Shown: positions 1 through 7,029 of the stretch, piece after piece | Layout: each line of letters opens with the position of its first letter | Position numbering within the stretch: position 1 is the stretch's first letter | Origin: Rhodoblastus sp963704565 | Lineage (GTDB): Bacteria; Pseudomonadota; Alphaproteobacteria; Rhizobiales; Beijerinckiaceae | NCBI GenBank assembly: GCA_963704565.1 | Contig: OY969917.1 | Span: 2,170,001 to 2,234,000, forward strand | DNA: 64,000 nucleotides | Direction of reading: 5' to 3' | The notes under the pieces: generated by a model | Database searches by the model: none | What the model was told of the DNA's origin: nothing | The model's input: the letters and a program-made list of their open reading frames with translations, nothing else | Translations under genes and position numbers: made by a program

Positions 1-631
1 GTCCCGAGCGGTCGCAGATCGGAAACATCAGCCGGTCGCGGAAAAAATCGTAAGGGACCGCGATGTCCGGCCCATGGGTGAGCAGGCCCGCCTCGATCAT
101 GGTCTCGGCGGAACAGCCCTTGCCGGCGAGATAATCGCGCAAGGCGAATTTTTCGCCCAGTGAAAAGCCGAGGCGGAATTTTTCGCGCGCCTTGTCGTCG
201 AGGCCGCGCCCGGCGAGATAGGCCCGCGCCCGTGCCCCGGCGGGCGAACGCAATTGCCGCTCGAAGAAATCGGCGGCCATTTCCAGGGCTTCGAGCGCGG
301 TGGCGCGGCGCCTTTCCTGGGCTTGCGCTTCCGGCGTCTCGACCGGCATGGCGAGGCCGGCCATGCCGGCGAGCTTTTCCACCGCCTCGGGGAAGCTCAA
401 GCCCTGCGTCTCCATGACGAATCGGAAAATGTCGCCATTTTTCCCGGCGGAAAAATCGAAAAAGGCGCCCTTCTGGTCGTTCACGTGGAAAGAGGGCGTC
501 TTTTCGGAATTGAAAGGCGACAGGCCCTTCCATTCGCGGCCCGCCTTTTTCAAACGCACGACCTGACCCGCGACTTCCGACATGGGAAGCCGCGCCCGGA
601 TCTCATCGAGGAAGGACGGCGGAAATTTCAT
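1..631 (-). CDS. dnaG: DNA primase DnaG, N-terminal part (runs off the window)
   Basis: Synthesises RNA primers for replication. Only about 210 N-terminal residues lie in the window, starting MKFPPSFLDEIRARLP at 631. The CHC2 zinc-finger region is recognisable (REWKGLSPFNSEKTPSF, then a KGAFFDFSAGKNGDIF stretch), but the usual metal ligands of the C-P-F-H...H-C-F-G-C pattern are replaced by S, N, F and D. This form is familiar from alphaproteobacterial primases. The start of the RNA-polymerase core domain follows. It is divergent from panB. Identity is confident; the C-terminal part is outside the window. Confidence 0.93.
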   Translation of the reverse strand, partial: MKFPPSFLDEIRARLPMSEVAGQVVRLKKAGREWKGLSPFNSEKTPSFHVNDQKGAFFDFSAGKNGDIFRFVMETQGLSFPEAVEKLAGMAGLAMPVETPEAQAQERRRATALEALEMAADFFERQLRSPAGARARAYLAGRGLDDKAREKFRLGFSLGEKFALRDYLAGKGCSAETMIEAGLLTHGPDIAVPYDFFRDRLMFPICDRSG

Positions 632-834
632 GTTTTCCAGAACGCGGCGCGTTCAGAAGACATGGGGTTGCGCGTCCCGCCGCGCAATCCATGCGCCATC
701 CTTGTCGCCGCTATCCACAGGCAAGCGGCCTCGCCTATCGTATTAACGCCGTCCAATCGCCATGTTCTGGACGCGCGAAGCGGAGACGGATAGACAAAGC
801 GGCCAAAAGGCCGGGGATAACCACGAGAGTTTCG

Positions 835-1656
835 ATGCGCGCCTTGAATCGATTCGCGGAGATGAAACGCAAGGGCGAGAAAATCGCCGTGCTCACCGCC
901 TATGACGCGCCGCAGGCGCGCGCGCAGGAGCAGGCGGGAATCGACGCGATTCTGGTCGGCGACAGCGTCGGCGTGAACATTCTCGGCTATTCCAGCGAGC
1001 GCGAGGTGACGCTCGCCGACATGGCGCATCACACCCGCGCCGCGCGGCGCGGCGCGCCCGACACCTTCATCATTGCCGACCTGCCCTTCGCCACTTACGA
1101 CACGCCGGAACAGGCGGCGGCCAGCGCCAAATTCCTGCAACAGGCAGGCGCCGACGCGGTCAAGTTCGAGGGCGCCTTTCCCGATCTGGTCCAGGTGCTG
1201 GGAACTTTGGGCATCCCCGTCTGCGGCCATCTCGGCTACGAGCCGCAACATTGCGAGCGGCGCGTCCACGGCAAGACCCTCGAAGAGGCGACGAAGATTT
1301 TCAGCGACGCCAAGGCGCTGGACGAGGCCGGCGTTTTCATGCTGGTGCTGGAGCTTGCGCCCGCCGAACTCGCCGCCGCGATTACTCGGGCGATCAAGGC
1401 CCCGACCATCGGCATCGGCGCCGGCCCCGCCACCGACGGCCAGGTCCTGGTCTTCCCGGACGTGCTGGGCTATGCGGAAAAGAATTTCCGCCACAACCGC
1501 CGCTATGCCGAAGTCGGCGCGACCATGCGCGCGTCGGCCGCGACCTATCTCAGCGAAGTGCGCGCCGGCCTGTTTCCGACGCTCGCCAATGGCTCGACCA
1601 TGCCCGCCGAGGTTCTGGCGCGTTTCGAGGCGGAAATCCTCGAAAGACGCGGGTGA
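835..1656 (+). CDS. panB: 3-methyl-2-oxobutanoate hydroxymethyltransferase
   Basis: First committed step of pantothenate synthesis: adds a hydroxymethyl group from methylene-tetrahydrofolate to ketoisovalerate; cytoplasmic. The 273-residue protein has the family length and the family blocks VLTAYDAPQA, ILVGDSVGVNILGY, IADLPFATY, DAVKFEG, CGHLGYEPQ and IGIGAGPATDGQVLVFPD. The ATG at 835 gives MRALNRFAEMKRKGEK, the usual N-terminus; upstream in-frame ATGs would add an unconserved arginine-rich tail, so they were not used. A weak GAGAG lies about 8 nt upstream. No panC is adjacent. Confidence 0.95.
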   Translation: MRALNRFAEMKRKGEKIAVLTAYDAPQARAQEQAGIDAILVGDSVGVNILGYSSEREVTLADMAHHTRAARRGAPDTFIIADLPFATYDTPEQAAASAKFLQQAGADAVKFEGAFPDLVQVLGTLGIPVCGHLGYEPQHCERRVHGKTLEEATKIFSDAKALDEAGVFMLVLELAPAELAAAITRAIKAPTIGIGAGPATDGQVLVFPDVLGYAEKNFRHNRRYAEVGATMRASAATYLSEVRAGLFPTLANGSTMPAEVLARFEAEILERRG

Positions 1657-1692
1657 ACAAGCAGCTCGCGCCGGCAACGCCGTCGCCTGAGC

Positions 1693-2526
1693 CTATGCCG
1701 CGGAGACTTGTCGTCCGGTTTTGCCTCGTGACGTCGCCAGTTTGGTGGCGATGAAAATCGAGGCGAGCACAGTCAGGTAGACAATCAATTGCATGCCCGA
1801 AGGCTGATCCGCATAGCCGAAGAGCGTGTGGAGCACTCGGCCGGGCAGGCTATCGTCCGGCATGAGGGCCGACGTGTCCCATACGGTTCCGGACAGAATG
1901 GAGACATAGCCCGCCTGCTGCAGGAAGACCACGCATTGCGCCGCCATACCAGCGGCGAGAAAAGTGATGAGGGCGGTCGTCACCGCGAAAAGATAGCGGG
2001 CCGGAATCGCAACGAGGCCATAGAACATCAGGGTTGACAGAAGCGCGCCGAGCGCGAGCCCCATTGCTCCGCCGAGCAGCAATTCGCGGAATCCGGCTGC
2101 CCCGGAAGCGACAATCCCATAAAGGAAGAGTACGACTTCTGAGCCCTCGCGCAGCACCGCGACGGCGACGACGACAGCAAGCGCGGTCAGCGTGCTGGAG
2201 CCTTCCGCGACGGCGCGGCCCATACTACGGAAATTCGAGGCCATCTCGCGGCCGTGGCTCGCCATCCAGATATTGTGCCAGGCGAGCATGACGACCGCGA
2301 GGGCGAGAACGCTGGCGTTGAACAATTCCTGTCCATAGCCCGAGAATGCGTCCGCCAGCTCCGCGGCGAAAATCGCGACCAGCGCCGCGCCGAGCAGACC
2401 AGCGACGAGCCCGCCCGCGACATACAGCCCGCGACCCGGCACGCCGCGCGTCACCGCCAACACAATGCCGACGATCAGGCCCGCCTCGATGACTTCACGA
2501 AAAACAATGATTAGCGCGCCCAGCAT
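1693..2526 (-). CDS. FTR1-family high-affinity iron permease
   Basis: Predicted inner-membrane iron permease of the FTR1/EfeU/FtrC family, 277 residues with about seven hydrophobic segments. Two RExxE motifs, the family's iron-binding signature, are visible: REVIE at residues 10-14 and REGSE at 126-130. The ATG at 2526 places the first RExxE in the first membrane segment as in the family; a longer in-frame ORF upstream overlaps the cupredoxin gene and is unlikely. It lies 10 nt after the cupredoxin-like gene, so the two are probably cotranscribed and act together, as in FtrBC or EfeUO systems. No EfeB peroxidase, P19 or FtrD ferredoxin is seen nearby. Confidence 0.9.
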   Translation of the reverse strand: MLGALIIVFREVIEAGLIVGIVLAVTRGVPGRGLYVAGGLVAGLLGAALVAIFAAELADAFSGYGQELFNASVLALAVVMLAWHNIWMASHGREMASNFRSMGRAVAEGSSTLTALAVVVAVAVLREGSEVVLFLYGIVASGAAGFRELLLGGAMGLALGALLSTLMFYGLVAIPARYLFAVTTALITFLAAGMAAQCVVFLQQAGYVSILSGTVWDTSALMPDDSLPGRVLHTLFGYADQPSGMQLIVYLTVLASIFIATKLATSRGKTGRQVSAA

Positions 2527-2536
2527 GTCCGCTTTC

Positions 2537-2869
2537 CTATTCAACGAAGAGGTCGCCTTCGGTCGTGTCCTGATGGAAATCGTCGAAGAAATGATAACGT
2601 CCGGGATTGAGCGGCCGGATCCGCATCGTGATTTCGGCGCCGGGCGCGACGACCTTCTCGACACGGAGCGTCTTGCTCTCGAATTCGGAGGCCGTGGAGT
2701 CCTGGTTCTTCACGACCATGGCGAAAGGCTGATTGGCCGGGGCGTGCGGTTCCGAGGGCGAAAACCTGTGATCCTTGATGGTGATATGAACAGTCGTCTG
2801 CTGCGCCACGGCCGGCGCGGCGAACATTGACGTCAGGGCCAAAGCGGCGGTTAAGCGAGCTATTTTCAT
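2537..2869 (-). CDS. Periplasmic cupredoxin-like protein of iron uptake
   Basis: 110 residues with a clear signal peptide (MKIARLTAALALTSMFAAPAVAQ) and a single cupredoxin_1-like fold (HITIKDHRFSPSE ... GRYHFFDDFHQDTTEG). The mature part has no cysteine, so it is not a classical type-1 copper protein; His, Asp and Glu near the C-terminus could bind metal as in the cupredoxin domain of EfeO/FtrB. It has a strong AAGGAGG Shine-Dalgarno in front of the ATG at 2869. It sits directly upstream of the FTR1 permease, so a role in presenting or oxidising iron for the permease is inferred from context. Confidence 0.8.
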   Translation of the reverse strand: MKIARLTAALALTSMFAAPAVAQQTTVHITIKDHRFSPSEPHAPANQPFAMVVKNQDSTASEFESKTLRVEKVVAPGAEITMRIRPLNPGRYHFFDDFHQDTTEGDLFVE

Positions 2870-2899
2870 TTTTCCTCCTTCAGGAACGCGAAAGTCTGA

Positions 2900-3763
2900 T
2901 CAGAATTCGAAGCCGAGTTTTAAATTGCCGCGCTGACGCGTGAAATCGGTCAGATCGAGATTGCCAAGCTGGCCCTGGGCATGGCCGACAACCTGAAACG
3001 ACCATGCGGCTGCCAGGTATATTTTCGGATTGAACTGAATATGGAGCGTCGGGCCGAGATAGAAGGCCGATCCGTCGAGAGAGTCGAAGCCGAAGCCCCC
3101 GTAGGCGCGGTAATATTCCGCCTCGCCGCCAAGCGTCACCTTGGGCGCCACGCGATAGGCCGCCGCCGCGGTCGCGCCAAAGCCCGAGGATCGGCTCCAG
3201 GTCGGGTCGCCCGGCGCCCGTTCGACTTCAGGAGCGTAAATCAAATTCGTCGCCGCGTAGAGCATGTTCTCGATCAGTTCCGTATCCGCGGCGATGCGGG
3301 TCTCCATGCTGAAACTGGTCGCACTGATTCCGCTCGTGCCGTCGATGCGGCCCCATTCCGGCTGAACCGAGATCGACAAACCGATCGGATTTCCCGGTCC
3401 GCGTCCAATGATGAGAAACTTCGGCTTCCATGACAGGCCGCTGAAGGTCGTCTGGTTGAGATTGCGCAGGCCATCGACGTCGTTGATCTGCTGCGACAGG
3501 AAGTGGGCGCTCGCCTCGTAGCCCCAATATTGCGACGGCACGTTCTCGAATTCGAATTCCTGTTCGATCGCCCGATAGGTTCCGTCATGCATGCCGAGCC
3601 CGGCGGTCGTTTCCGCTTCAACCTCCTTCTCGCCCTCCGCGCCGATGTCCGTGCCATCGGTGAAGCCGAACAGATATTTGGTTTCAAGCTCGTAATATCG
3701 GTCTGACGTTAGTTGCTGGGCTAAGGCTCGCGGAGTGGCGGCGATCGCGCAAAGAACCATCAT
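2900..3763 (-). CDS. Putative outer-membrane beta-barrel protein of the iron-uptake operon
   Basis: I cannot name the family. The mature protein is rich in alternating aromatic/hydrophobic beta-strand segments (YYELETKYLFGFTDG, YWGYEASAHFLSQQ, LSISVQPEWGRI, VTLGGEAEYYRAYGG) and ends in ...LKLGFEF, the C-terminal aromatic expected for BAM-dependent barrels. A short hydrophobic leader ending ATPRALA-QQ looks like a signal peptide. The start is uncertain: ATG at 3763 is given, but this leader has no positive N-region; in-frame ATGs at about 3859 and 3841 exist inside a repeat element, which may have replaced the original start. It precedes the cupredoxin/FTR1 pair by 30 nt on the same strand, suggesting a shared role in metal uptake. 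Confidence 0.6.
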   Translation of the reverse strand: MMVLCAIAATPRALAQQLTSDRYYELETKYLFGFTDGTDIGAEGEKEVEAETTAGLGMHDGTYRAIEQEFEFENVPSQYWGYEASAHFLSQQINDVDGLRNLNQTTFSGLSWKPKFLIIGRGPGNPIGLSISVQPEWGRIDGTSGISATSFSMETRIAADTELIENMLYAATNLIYAPEVERAPGDPTWSRSSGFGATAAAAYRVAPKVTLGGEAEYYRAYGGFGFDSLDGSAFYLGPTLHIQFNPKIYLAAAWSFQVVGHAQGQLGNLDLTDFTRQRGNLKLGFEF

Positions 3764-3776
3764 GGATGGGGCGATG

Positions 3777-3811
3777 ATACGAATTCCGAATAAATCATTC
3801 GGAATTCGTAT
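3777..3811. repeat. Perfect 15-bp inverted repeat, 5-nt loop
   Basis: Arm ATACGAATTCCGAAT (3777-3791) is followed by AAATC and the exact reverse complement (3797-3811). It abuts the dispersed repeat starting at 3810. The second copy of that repeat carries ATACGAATTCCG directly joined to the shared core, so this hairpin looks like an extra palindromic segment in copy 1. Confidence 0.9.
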
Positions 3812-3908
3812 TCCGCTGGCGCGAAAATCCGCCCGCGACATAGAGGATTTTCGCGCCATGGCGTTTCCGCGGATTGCGAAGCAATCTTGCGGAAACCGTA
3901 TGAGACGC
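3810..3908 (+). repeat. Dispersed ~99-bp double-hairpin repeat, copy 1
   Basis: Matches 55904-56002 over its whole length in the same orientation; I count three differences. It contains two hairpins. The first has perfect 13-bp arms GGCGCGAAAATCC (3818-3830) and 3845-3857. The second has arms GTTTCCGC (3863-3870) and GCGGAAAC (3889-3896) enclosing a GATTGC/GCAATC inner stem. It lies between the Irr-like box and the outer-membrane protein gene, overlapping that gene's possible 5' extension. It resembles a REP- or MITE-type palindromic element; the class is unknown. Confidence 0.88.
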
Positions 3909-4007
3909 TGGGACACGAAATTCAAGGGCATCGCCTCTTGGCTCAAATGGATCGGACGGTCCATTTTTCGCGTCTGCGAAAGCGGCGCGCAATCAAAATG
4001 CCGCTTC

Positions 4008-4022
4008 TTAGACTTCTTCTAA
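4008..4022. promoter_or_regulatory. Irr (ICE)-like box upstream of the iron-uptake genes
   Basis: TTAGAC-TTC-TTCTAA differs at one position from the palindrome TTAGAA-N3-TTCTAA that I recall as the rhizobial Irr/iron-control-element consensus. It lies about 245 nt upstream of the outer-membrane/cupredoxin/FTR1 series. Position and gene content fit iron control, but a 15-bp match can arise by chance. Confidence 0.4.
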
Positions 4023-4141
4023 AATTGCAGGGTGACGACCCCTGGCGAAAAGCGGGAACGCCGGTCTGAATCGAACCGAAAGGGCCAGCGCAGGTCGCGA
4101 TGGGCCGGCCGCCACGTTGGCGGCCTGGCCGCTTCGCGTGA

Positions 4142-5332
4142 TCATGCCGTCCGGCGCTTCTCCATCATTTCGATGAAGCGGGCGAAGAGATAATGGCTGT
4201 CCTGCGGCCCCGGCGAGGCTTCGGGATGGTGCTGGACCGAGAAAGCCGGGCGATCGGTTAGGGCGATGCCGCAATTGGTGCCGTCGAACAGCGACTTATG
4301 GGTCTCGACGGCATTGGCCGGCAAACTCGCGGGATCGACCGCGAAGCCATGGTTCATCGAGACGATCTCGACCTTGTGGGTGGTGAAATCCTTGACCGGA
4401 TGATTGGCGCCGTGATGACCCTGGCGCATTTTCATCGTCTTGGCGCCCACCGCCAGCGCCATCATCTGATGGCCGAGACAAATGCCGAAGGTCGGCACGC
4501 GCGCCTCCAGAATTTTTTGAATGGTCGGCACGGCGTATTTGCCGGTTTCCGCCGGATCGCCGGGGCCGTTGGACAGAAACACGCCATCGGGCTTCAGCGC
4601 CAGAATGTCGTCCGCCGAGGTGGTCGCCGGCACGACCGTCACCTCGCAGCCGGCGTCCGCCAGCAGGCGCAGGATATTGCGCTTCACGCCGAAATCGAGC
4701 GCCACCACCTTGAAGCGGGTTCCGTGCTGCGCGCCATAGCCGGAGCCGAGCTTCCAGCTGGTCTCGGTCCAGCCGTAATCCTTGGCCGTGGTCACGTCGG
4801 GCACGAGATCCATGCCGTCGATTCCCGGCCAGGCGGCGGCCTCGCGTTTAAGCGCGTCGAGGTCGAACCGGCCTTGCGGGTCATGGGCGATCACCGCGTT
4901 GGGCATGCCCTTTTCCCGAATCAGCGCGGTGAGGGCGCGGGTGTCCATGCCGGCCAGGCCGATGATCCCGCGCGTCTTCAGCCAGTCGTCGAAATCTTTT
5001 TGGGCGCGGAAATTGGAGGGGCCGGTGACCGGCGCCCGCACGATCAGCCCGCGCGCGCCCTGGACATGGTCGATATCGACGGTTTCGACATCCTCGTCAT
5101 TGGCGCCGACATTGCCGATATGGGGAAAGGTGAAGGTGACGATCTGCCCGGCATAGGAGGGATCGGTCAGGATTTCCTGATAGCCGGTCATGGCCGTGTT
5201 GAAGCAGACCTCGCCCACGGCCTTGCCGGTCGCGCCGAAACCGGCGCCCTCGACGATTGTCCCATCCGCCATGACCAGCACGGCGGTGGGTTTCGAGCTT
5301 GACCATCCCTGTTGTTTGGCTTGATCCTGCAT
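4142..5332 (-). CDS. carA: Carbamoyl-phosphate synthase small (glutaminase) subunit
   Basis: Supplies ammonia from glutamine to CarB for carbamoyl phosphate, used in arginine and pyrimidine synthesis. 396 residues, normal length. The N-terminal CarA domain (MADGTIVEGAGFGA, EVCFNTAMTGYQEILTDPSY) is followed by a class-I glutamine amidotransferase domain with the nucleophile in FGICLGHQ and the catalytic His/Glu in QHHPEASPGP. The ATG at 5332 (MQDQAKQQGW) was chosen over an in-frame ATG at 5395. A hairpin at 4107-4125 lies just past the stop, without a T-run. Divergent from yqeY; carB is not in the window. Confidence 0.95.
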   Translation of the reverse strand: MQDQAKQQGWSSSKPTAVLVMADGTIVEGAGFGATGKAVGEVCFNTAMTGYQEILTDPSYAGQIVTFTFPHIGNVGANDEDVETVDIDHVQGARGLIVRAPVTGPSNFRAQKDFDDWLKTRGIIGLAGMDTRALTALIREKGMPNAVIAHDPQGRFDLDALKREAAAWPGIDGMDLVPDVTTAKDYGWTETSWKLGSGYGAQHGTRFKVVALDFGVKRNILRLLADAGCEVTVVPATTSADDILALKPDGVFLSNGPGDPAETGKYAVPTIQKILEARVPTFGICLGHQMMALAVGAKTMKMRQGHHGANHPVKDFTTHKVEIVSMNHGFAVDPASLPANAVETHKSLFDGTNCGIALTDRPAFSVQHHPEASPGPQDSHYLFARFIEMMEKRRTA

Positions 5333-5359
5333 CCCGACCACTCTAGAGATTTTGCGACA

Positions 5360-5381
5360 GGGCGCCTCCGGCGAGGCGCCC
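5360..5381. promoter_or_regulatory. Perfect 9-bp hairpin in the carA/yqeY divergent region
   Basis: GGGCGCCTC-CGGC-GAGGCGCCC lies between the two divergent start codons, 28 nt upstream of carA's ATG. It could be in a leader RNA or be an operator; no T-run follows on either strand, so it does not look like a simple terminator. Confidence 0.4.
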
Positions 5382-5458
5382 GCGACCGCTTGCATTTAAG
5401 AGCGTTGCCATCGGCGCGCAAGTTTCAAGCGGTCGCACGCGAAACAACAGGACGGATC

Positions 5459-5911
5459 ATGCTGCGCGAACAATTTGCCTCCGAGCTGAAACTGGCGATG
5501 AAGGCGGGCGAGAAGCGCCGCGTCGAAACCATCCGCATGGTCGTCGCCGCGCTCAAGGACAAGGACATCGAGGCGCGCACCACCGGCAAGGAGGTCGGCG
5601 AGGAGGACATTCTCGCTTTGCTCCAGAAACTGACCAAGAGCCGGCAGGAATCGGCTGAAATTTACGAAAATAACGCCCGCCCCGAACTCGCCGCCCAGGA
5701 GCGCGAGGAAATCGCCATTATCGCCAGCTTCCTGCCCCAGCCGATGAGCGAGGCGGAGGTCGCGGCGGCGATAAAGGCCGTGATCGCCGACACCGGCGCC
5801 GCCTCGATCAAGGACATGGGCAAGGTGATCGCCGAACTGAAGGCGCGCCACGCCGGCAAGATGGACTTCGCCAAGGTCAGCCCGCAGGTGAAAACGGCGC
5901 TGGCGGGGTAA
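5459..5911 (+). CDS. GatB/YqeY domain protein
   Basis: 150-residue stand-alone YqeY protein, related to the tail domain of the GatB amidotransferase subunit; its cellular role is not firmly established. The whole family length is present: LREQFASELKLAMKAGEKRRVETIRMVVAALKDKDIEAR at the N-terminus, LLQKLTKSRQESAEIYENN in the middle and ASIKDMGKVIAELKARHAGKMDFAKVSPQVK at the end. The ATG at 5459 has an AGGACGG ribosome site. In many alphaproteobacteria yqeY sits between carA and dnaG, so the context is conventional, though other genes intervene before dnaG here. Confidence 0.9.
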   Translation: MLREQFASELKLAMKAGEKRRVETIRMVVAALKDKDIEARTTGKEVGEEDILALLQKLTKSRQESAEIYENNARPELAAQEREEIAIIASFLPQPMSEAEVAAAIKAVIADTGAASIKDMGKVIAELKARHAGKMDFAKVSPQVKTALAG

Positions 5912-6043
5912 TTTTCCTGATCGGTTTAACCCTCCGGCAGGCATTCGCGCCTAGGCTTTTTTTCGCGCGCCCCGTGCGCGAGAACGGAGCGGACCTGCCG
6001 AACATGGCGCAGATTTCGAAACTGGCTTTTTTTTTTAGGGCTG

Positions 6044-6559
6044 ATGGCCTTTCTCTTTGTCACGGCGGCGCAGAACCACTGGTTGCCGCTGGCGCCGTTC
6101 AACCCGCCGCGGGCGCGGGTCAGCGCCACGCAGCCCGGCTCGGGCGATCCCGCGCCGGCGGCCATGGCCGCAGCCTCGCACGCCAGCTTTGGCGTGGTCG
6201 AGCTTGAGCCGGACCGCAACGCGCAATATCAGGCCGACATCGAGATCGACGGAACGTCGATCCACGCCATGGTGGACACTGGCGCGTCTCTTGTCGCCTT
6301 GACGTCGGAAGACGCCCGCCTGCTCAACATCGATCCGCCGGCCTCGGCGTTCCATATTCGAACGCAGACCGCCAACGGGACCGGCTGGGCCGCCCCCGTC
6401 CGCCTGCGCGAAATCCGCGTCAACGACATTACGGTGCATGACGTCGACGCCATGGTGGCCCAGCCCGGCGCCTTGAACATCACTTTGCTCGGCATGAGTT
6501 TCCTGAAAAAGCTCGAAAGTTTCCAGGTCGCCGACGGGCGCTTCGTGATGAAGCAATGA
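6044..6559 (+). CDS. Retropepsin-like aspartic protease, 5' end probably frameshifted
   Basis: 171 residues from the ATG at 6044. The clan AA aspartic-protease half-domain is clear: HAMVDTGASLVALTSEDARLL has the catalytic DTGAS, and LLGMSFLKKLESFQVADG is the conserved end. The start is odd. An ATG at 6004 in the neighbouring frame reads MAQISKLAFF up to a run of ten T (6027-6036). Removing one T joins it to the 6044 frame and yields MAQISKLAFFLGLMAFLF, a good membrane anchor expected for this family. The gene may therefore start at 6004 with an indel or slippage at the T10 run. A terminator follows at 6562-6583. Substrate unknown. Confidence 0.82.
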   Translation: MAFLFVTAAQNHWLPLAPFNPPRARVSATQPGSGDPAPAAMAAASHASFGVVELEPDRNAQYQADIEIDGTSIHAMVDTGASLVALTSEDARLLNIDPPASAFHIRTQTANGTGWAAPVRLREIRVNDITVHDVDAMVAQPGALNITLLGMSFLKKLESFQVADGRFVMKQ

Positions 6560-6561
6560 AA

Positions 6562-6583
6562 AAGGCGGCCTCGCGGCCGCCTT
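6562..6583 (-). terminator. Rho-independent terminator for rpmE
   Basis: Stem AAGGCGGCC-TCGC-GGCCGCCTT. On the minus strand it is followed by a five-T run, and it lies 27 nt past the rpmE stop. It may also act on the convergent protease gene. Confidence 0.75.
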
Positions 6584-6609
6584 CCGGAACCCTCAAAAAA
6601 ATCAGCGTC

Positions 6610-6840
6610 TCACTTCTTGCCGAAGGCGAGGCCGCCGAAGCGCGAGTTGAAGCGCGAGAGGCGGCCGCCGCGGTCGAGCAGCTGCTGCGAGCCGCCGGTC
6701 CAGGCCGGATGGGTGGTGGGATCGATGTCGAGATTGAGGGTGTCGCCTTCCTTGCCCAAGGTCGAGCGGGTCAGGAATTCGGTCCCATTGGTCATGACGA
6801 CCTTGATGGTGTGATATTCGGGATGGATGTCGGACTTCAT
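6610..6840 (-). CDS. rpmE: 50S ribosomal protein L31
   Basis: 76 residues starting MKSDIHPEYHTIKVVMTNGTEF, with the L31 core GKEGDTLNLDIDPTTHPAWTGG and a basic C-terminus. The cysteines of the zinc-binding L31 form are absent, as usual in this bacterial group, so this is the zinc-independent type. The start at 6840 matches the family N-terminus; a longer ORF upstream is not conserved. It diverges from the ABC exporter gene and ends at a strong terminator. Confidence 0.95.
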   Translation of the reverse strand: MKSDIHPEYHTIKVVMTNGTEFLTRSTLGKEGDTLNLDIDPTTHPAWTGGSQQLLDRGGRLSRFNSRFGGLAFGKK

Positions 6841-7029
6841 GGTTTCGGCCTCGCGGCTTCCGTGACGGATCGCCGCCTTGGAGCCCAAAAGTTAAGGCGC
6901 CTCGCGGCGCCGGAAATATCGAAGGCCGCCTTTTATACCAGAGCGCGCCGGAGAGCAAGACGACCCTGGCAAGATGTCGCGCACCGAAACGGTTTTCCTT
7001 CTCCCTCGGCGCGGCCTATACCGGGGGCC

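Noticed and set aside
421..560. DnaG lacking its zinc-finger ligands as a novelty
   Set aside because: The SPFN...FxDFSxGK form is familiar from other alphaproteobacterial primases, so it is a lineage feature rather than a new one.
4107..4125. Hairpin GGCCGCCA-CGT-TGGCGGCC after carA as a terminator
   Set aside because: The stem is good, but neither strand has a following T-run; a functional call is not supported.
6610..6840. L31 without zinc cysteines as a zinc-starvation paralogue
   Set aside because: The sequence matches the normal, single L31 type of Hyphomicrobiales; no zinc-regulated context or Zur-like box was seen.
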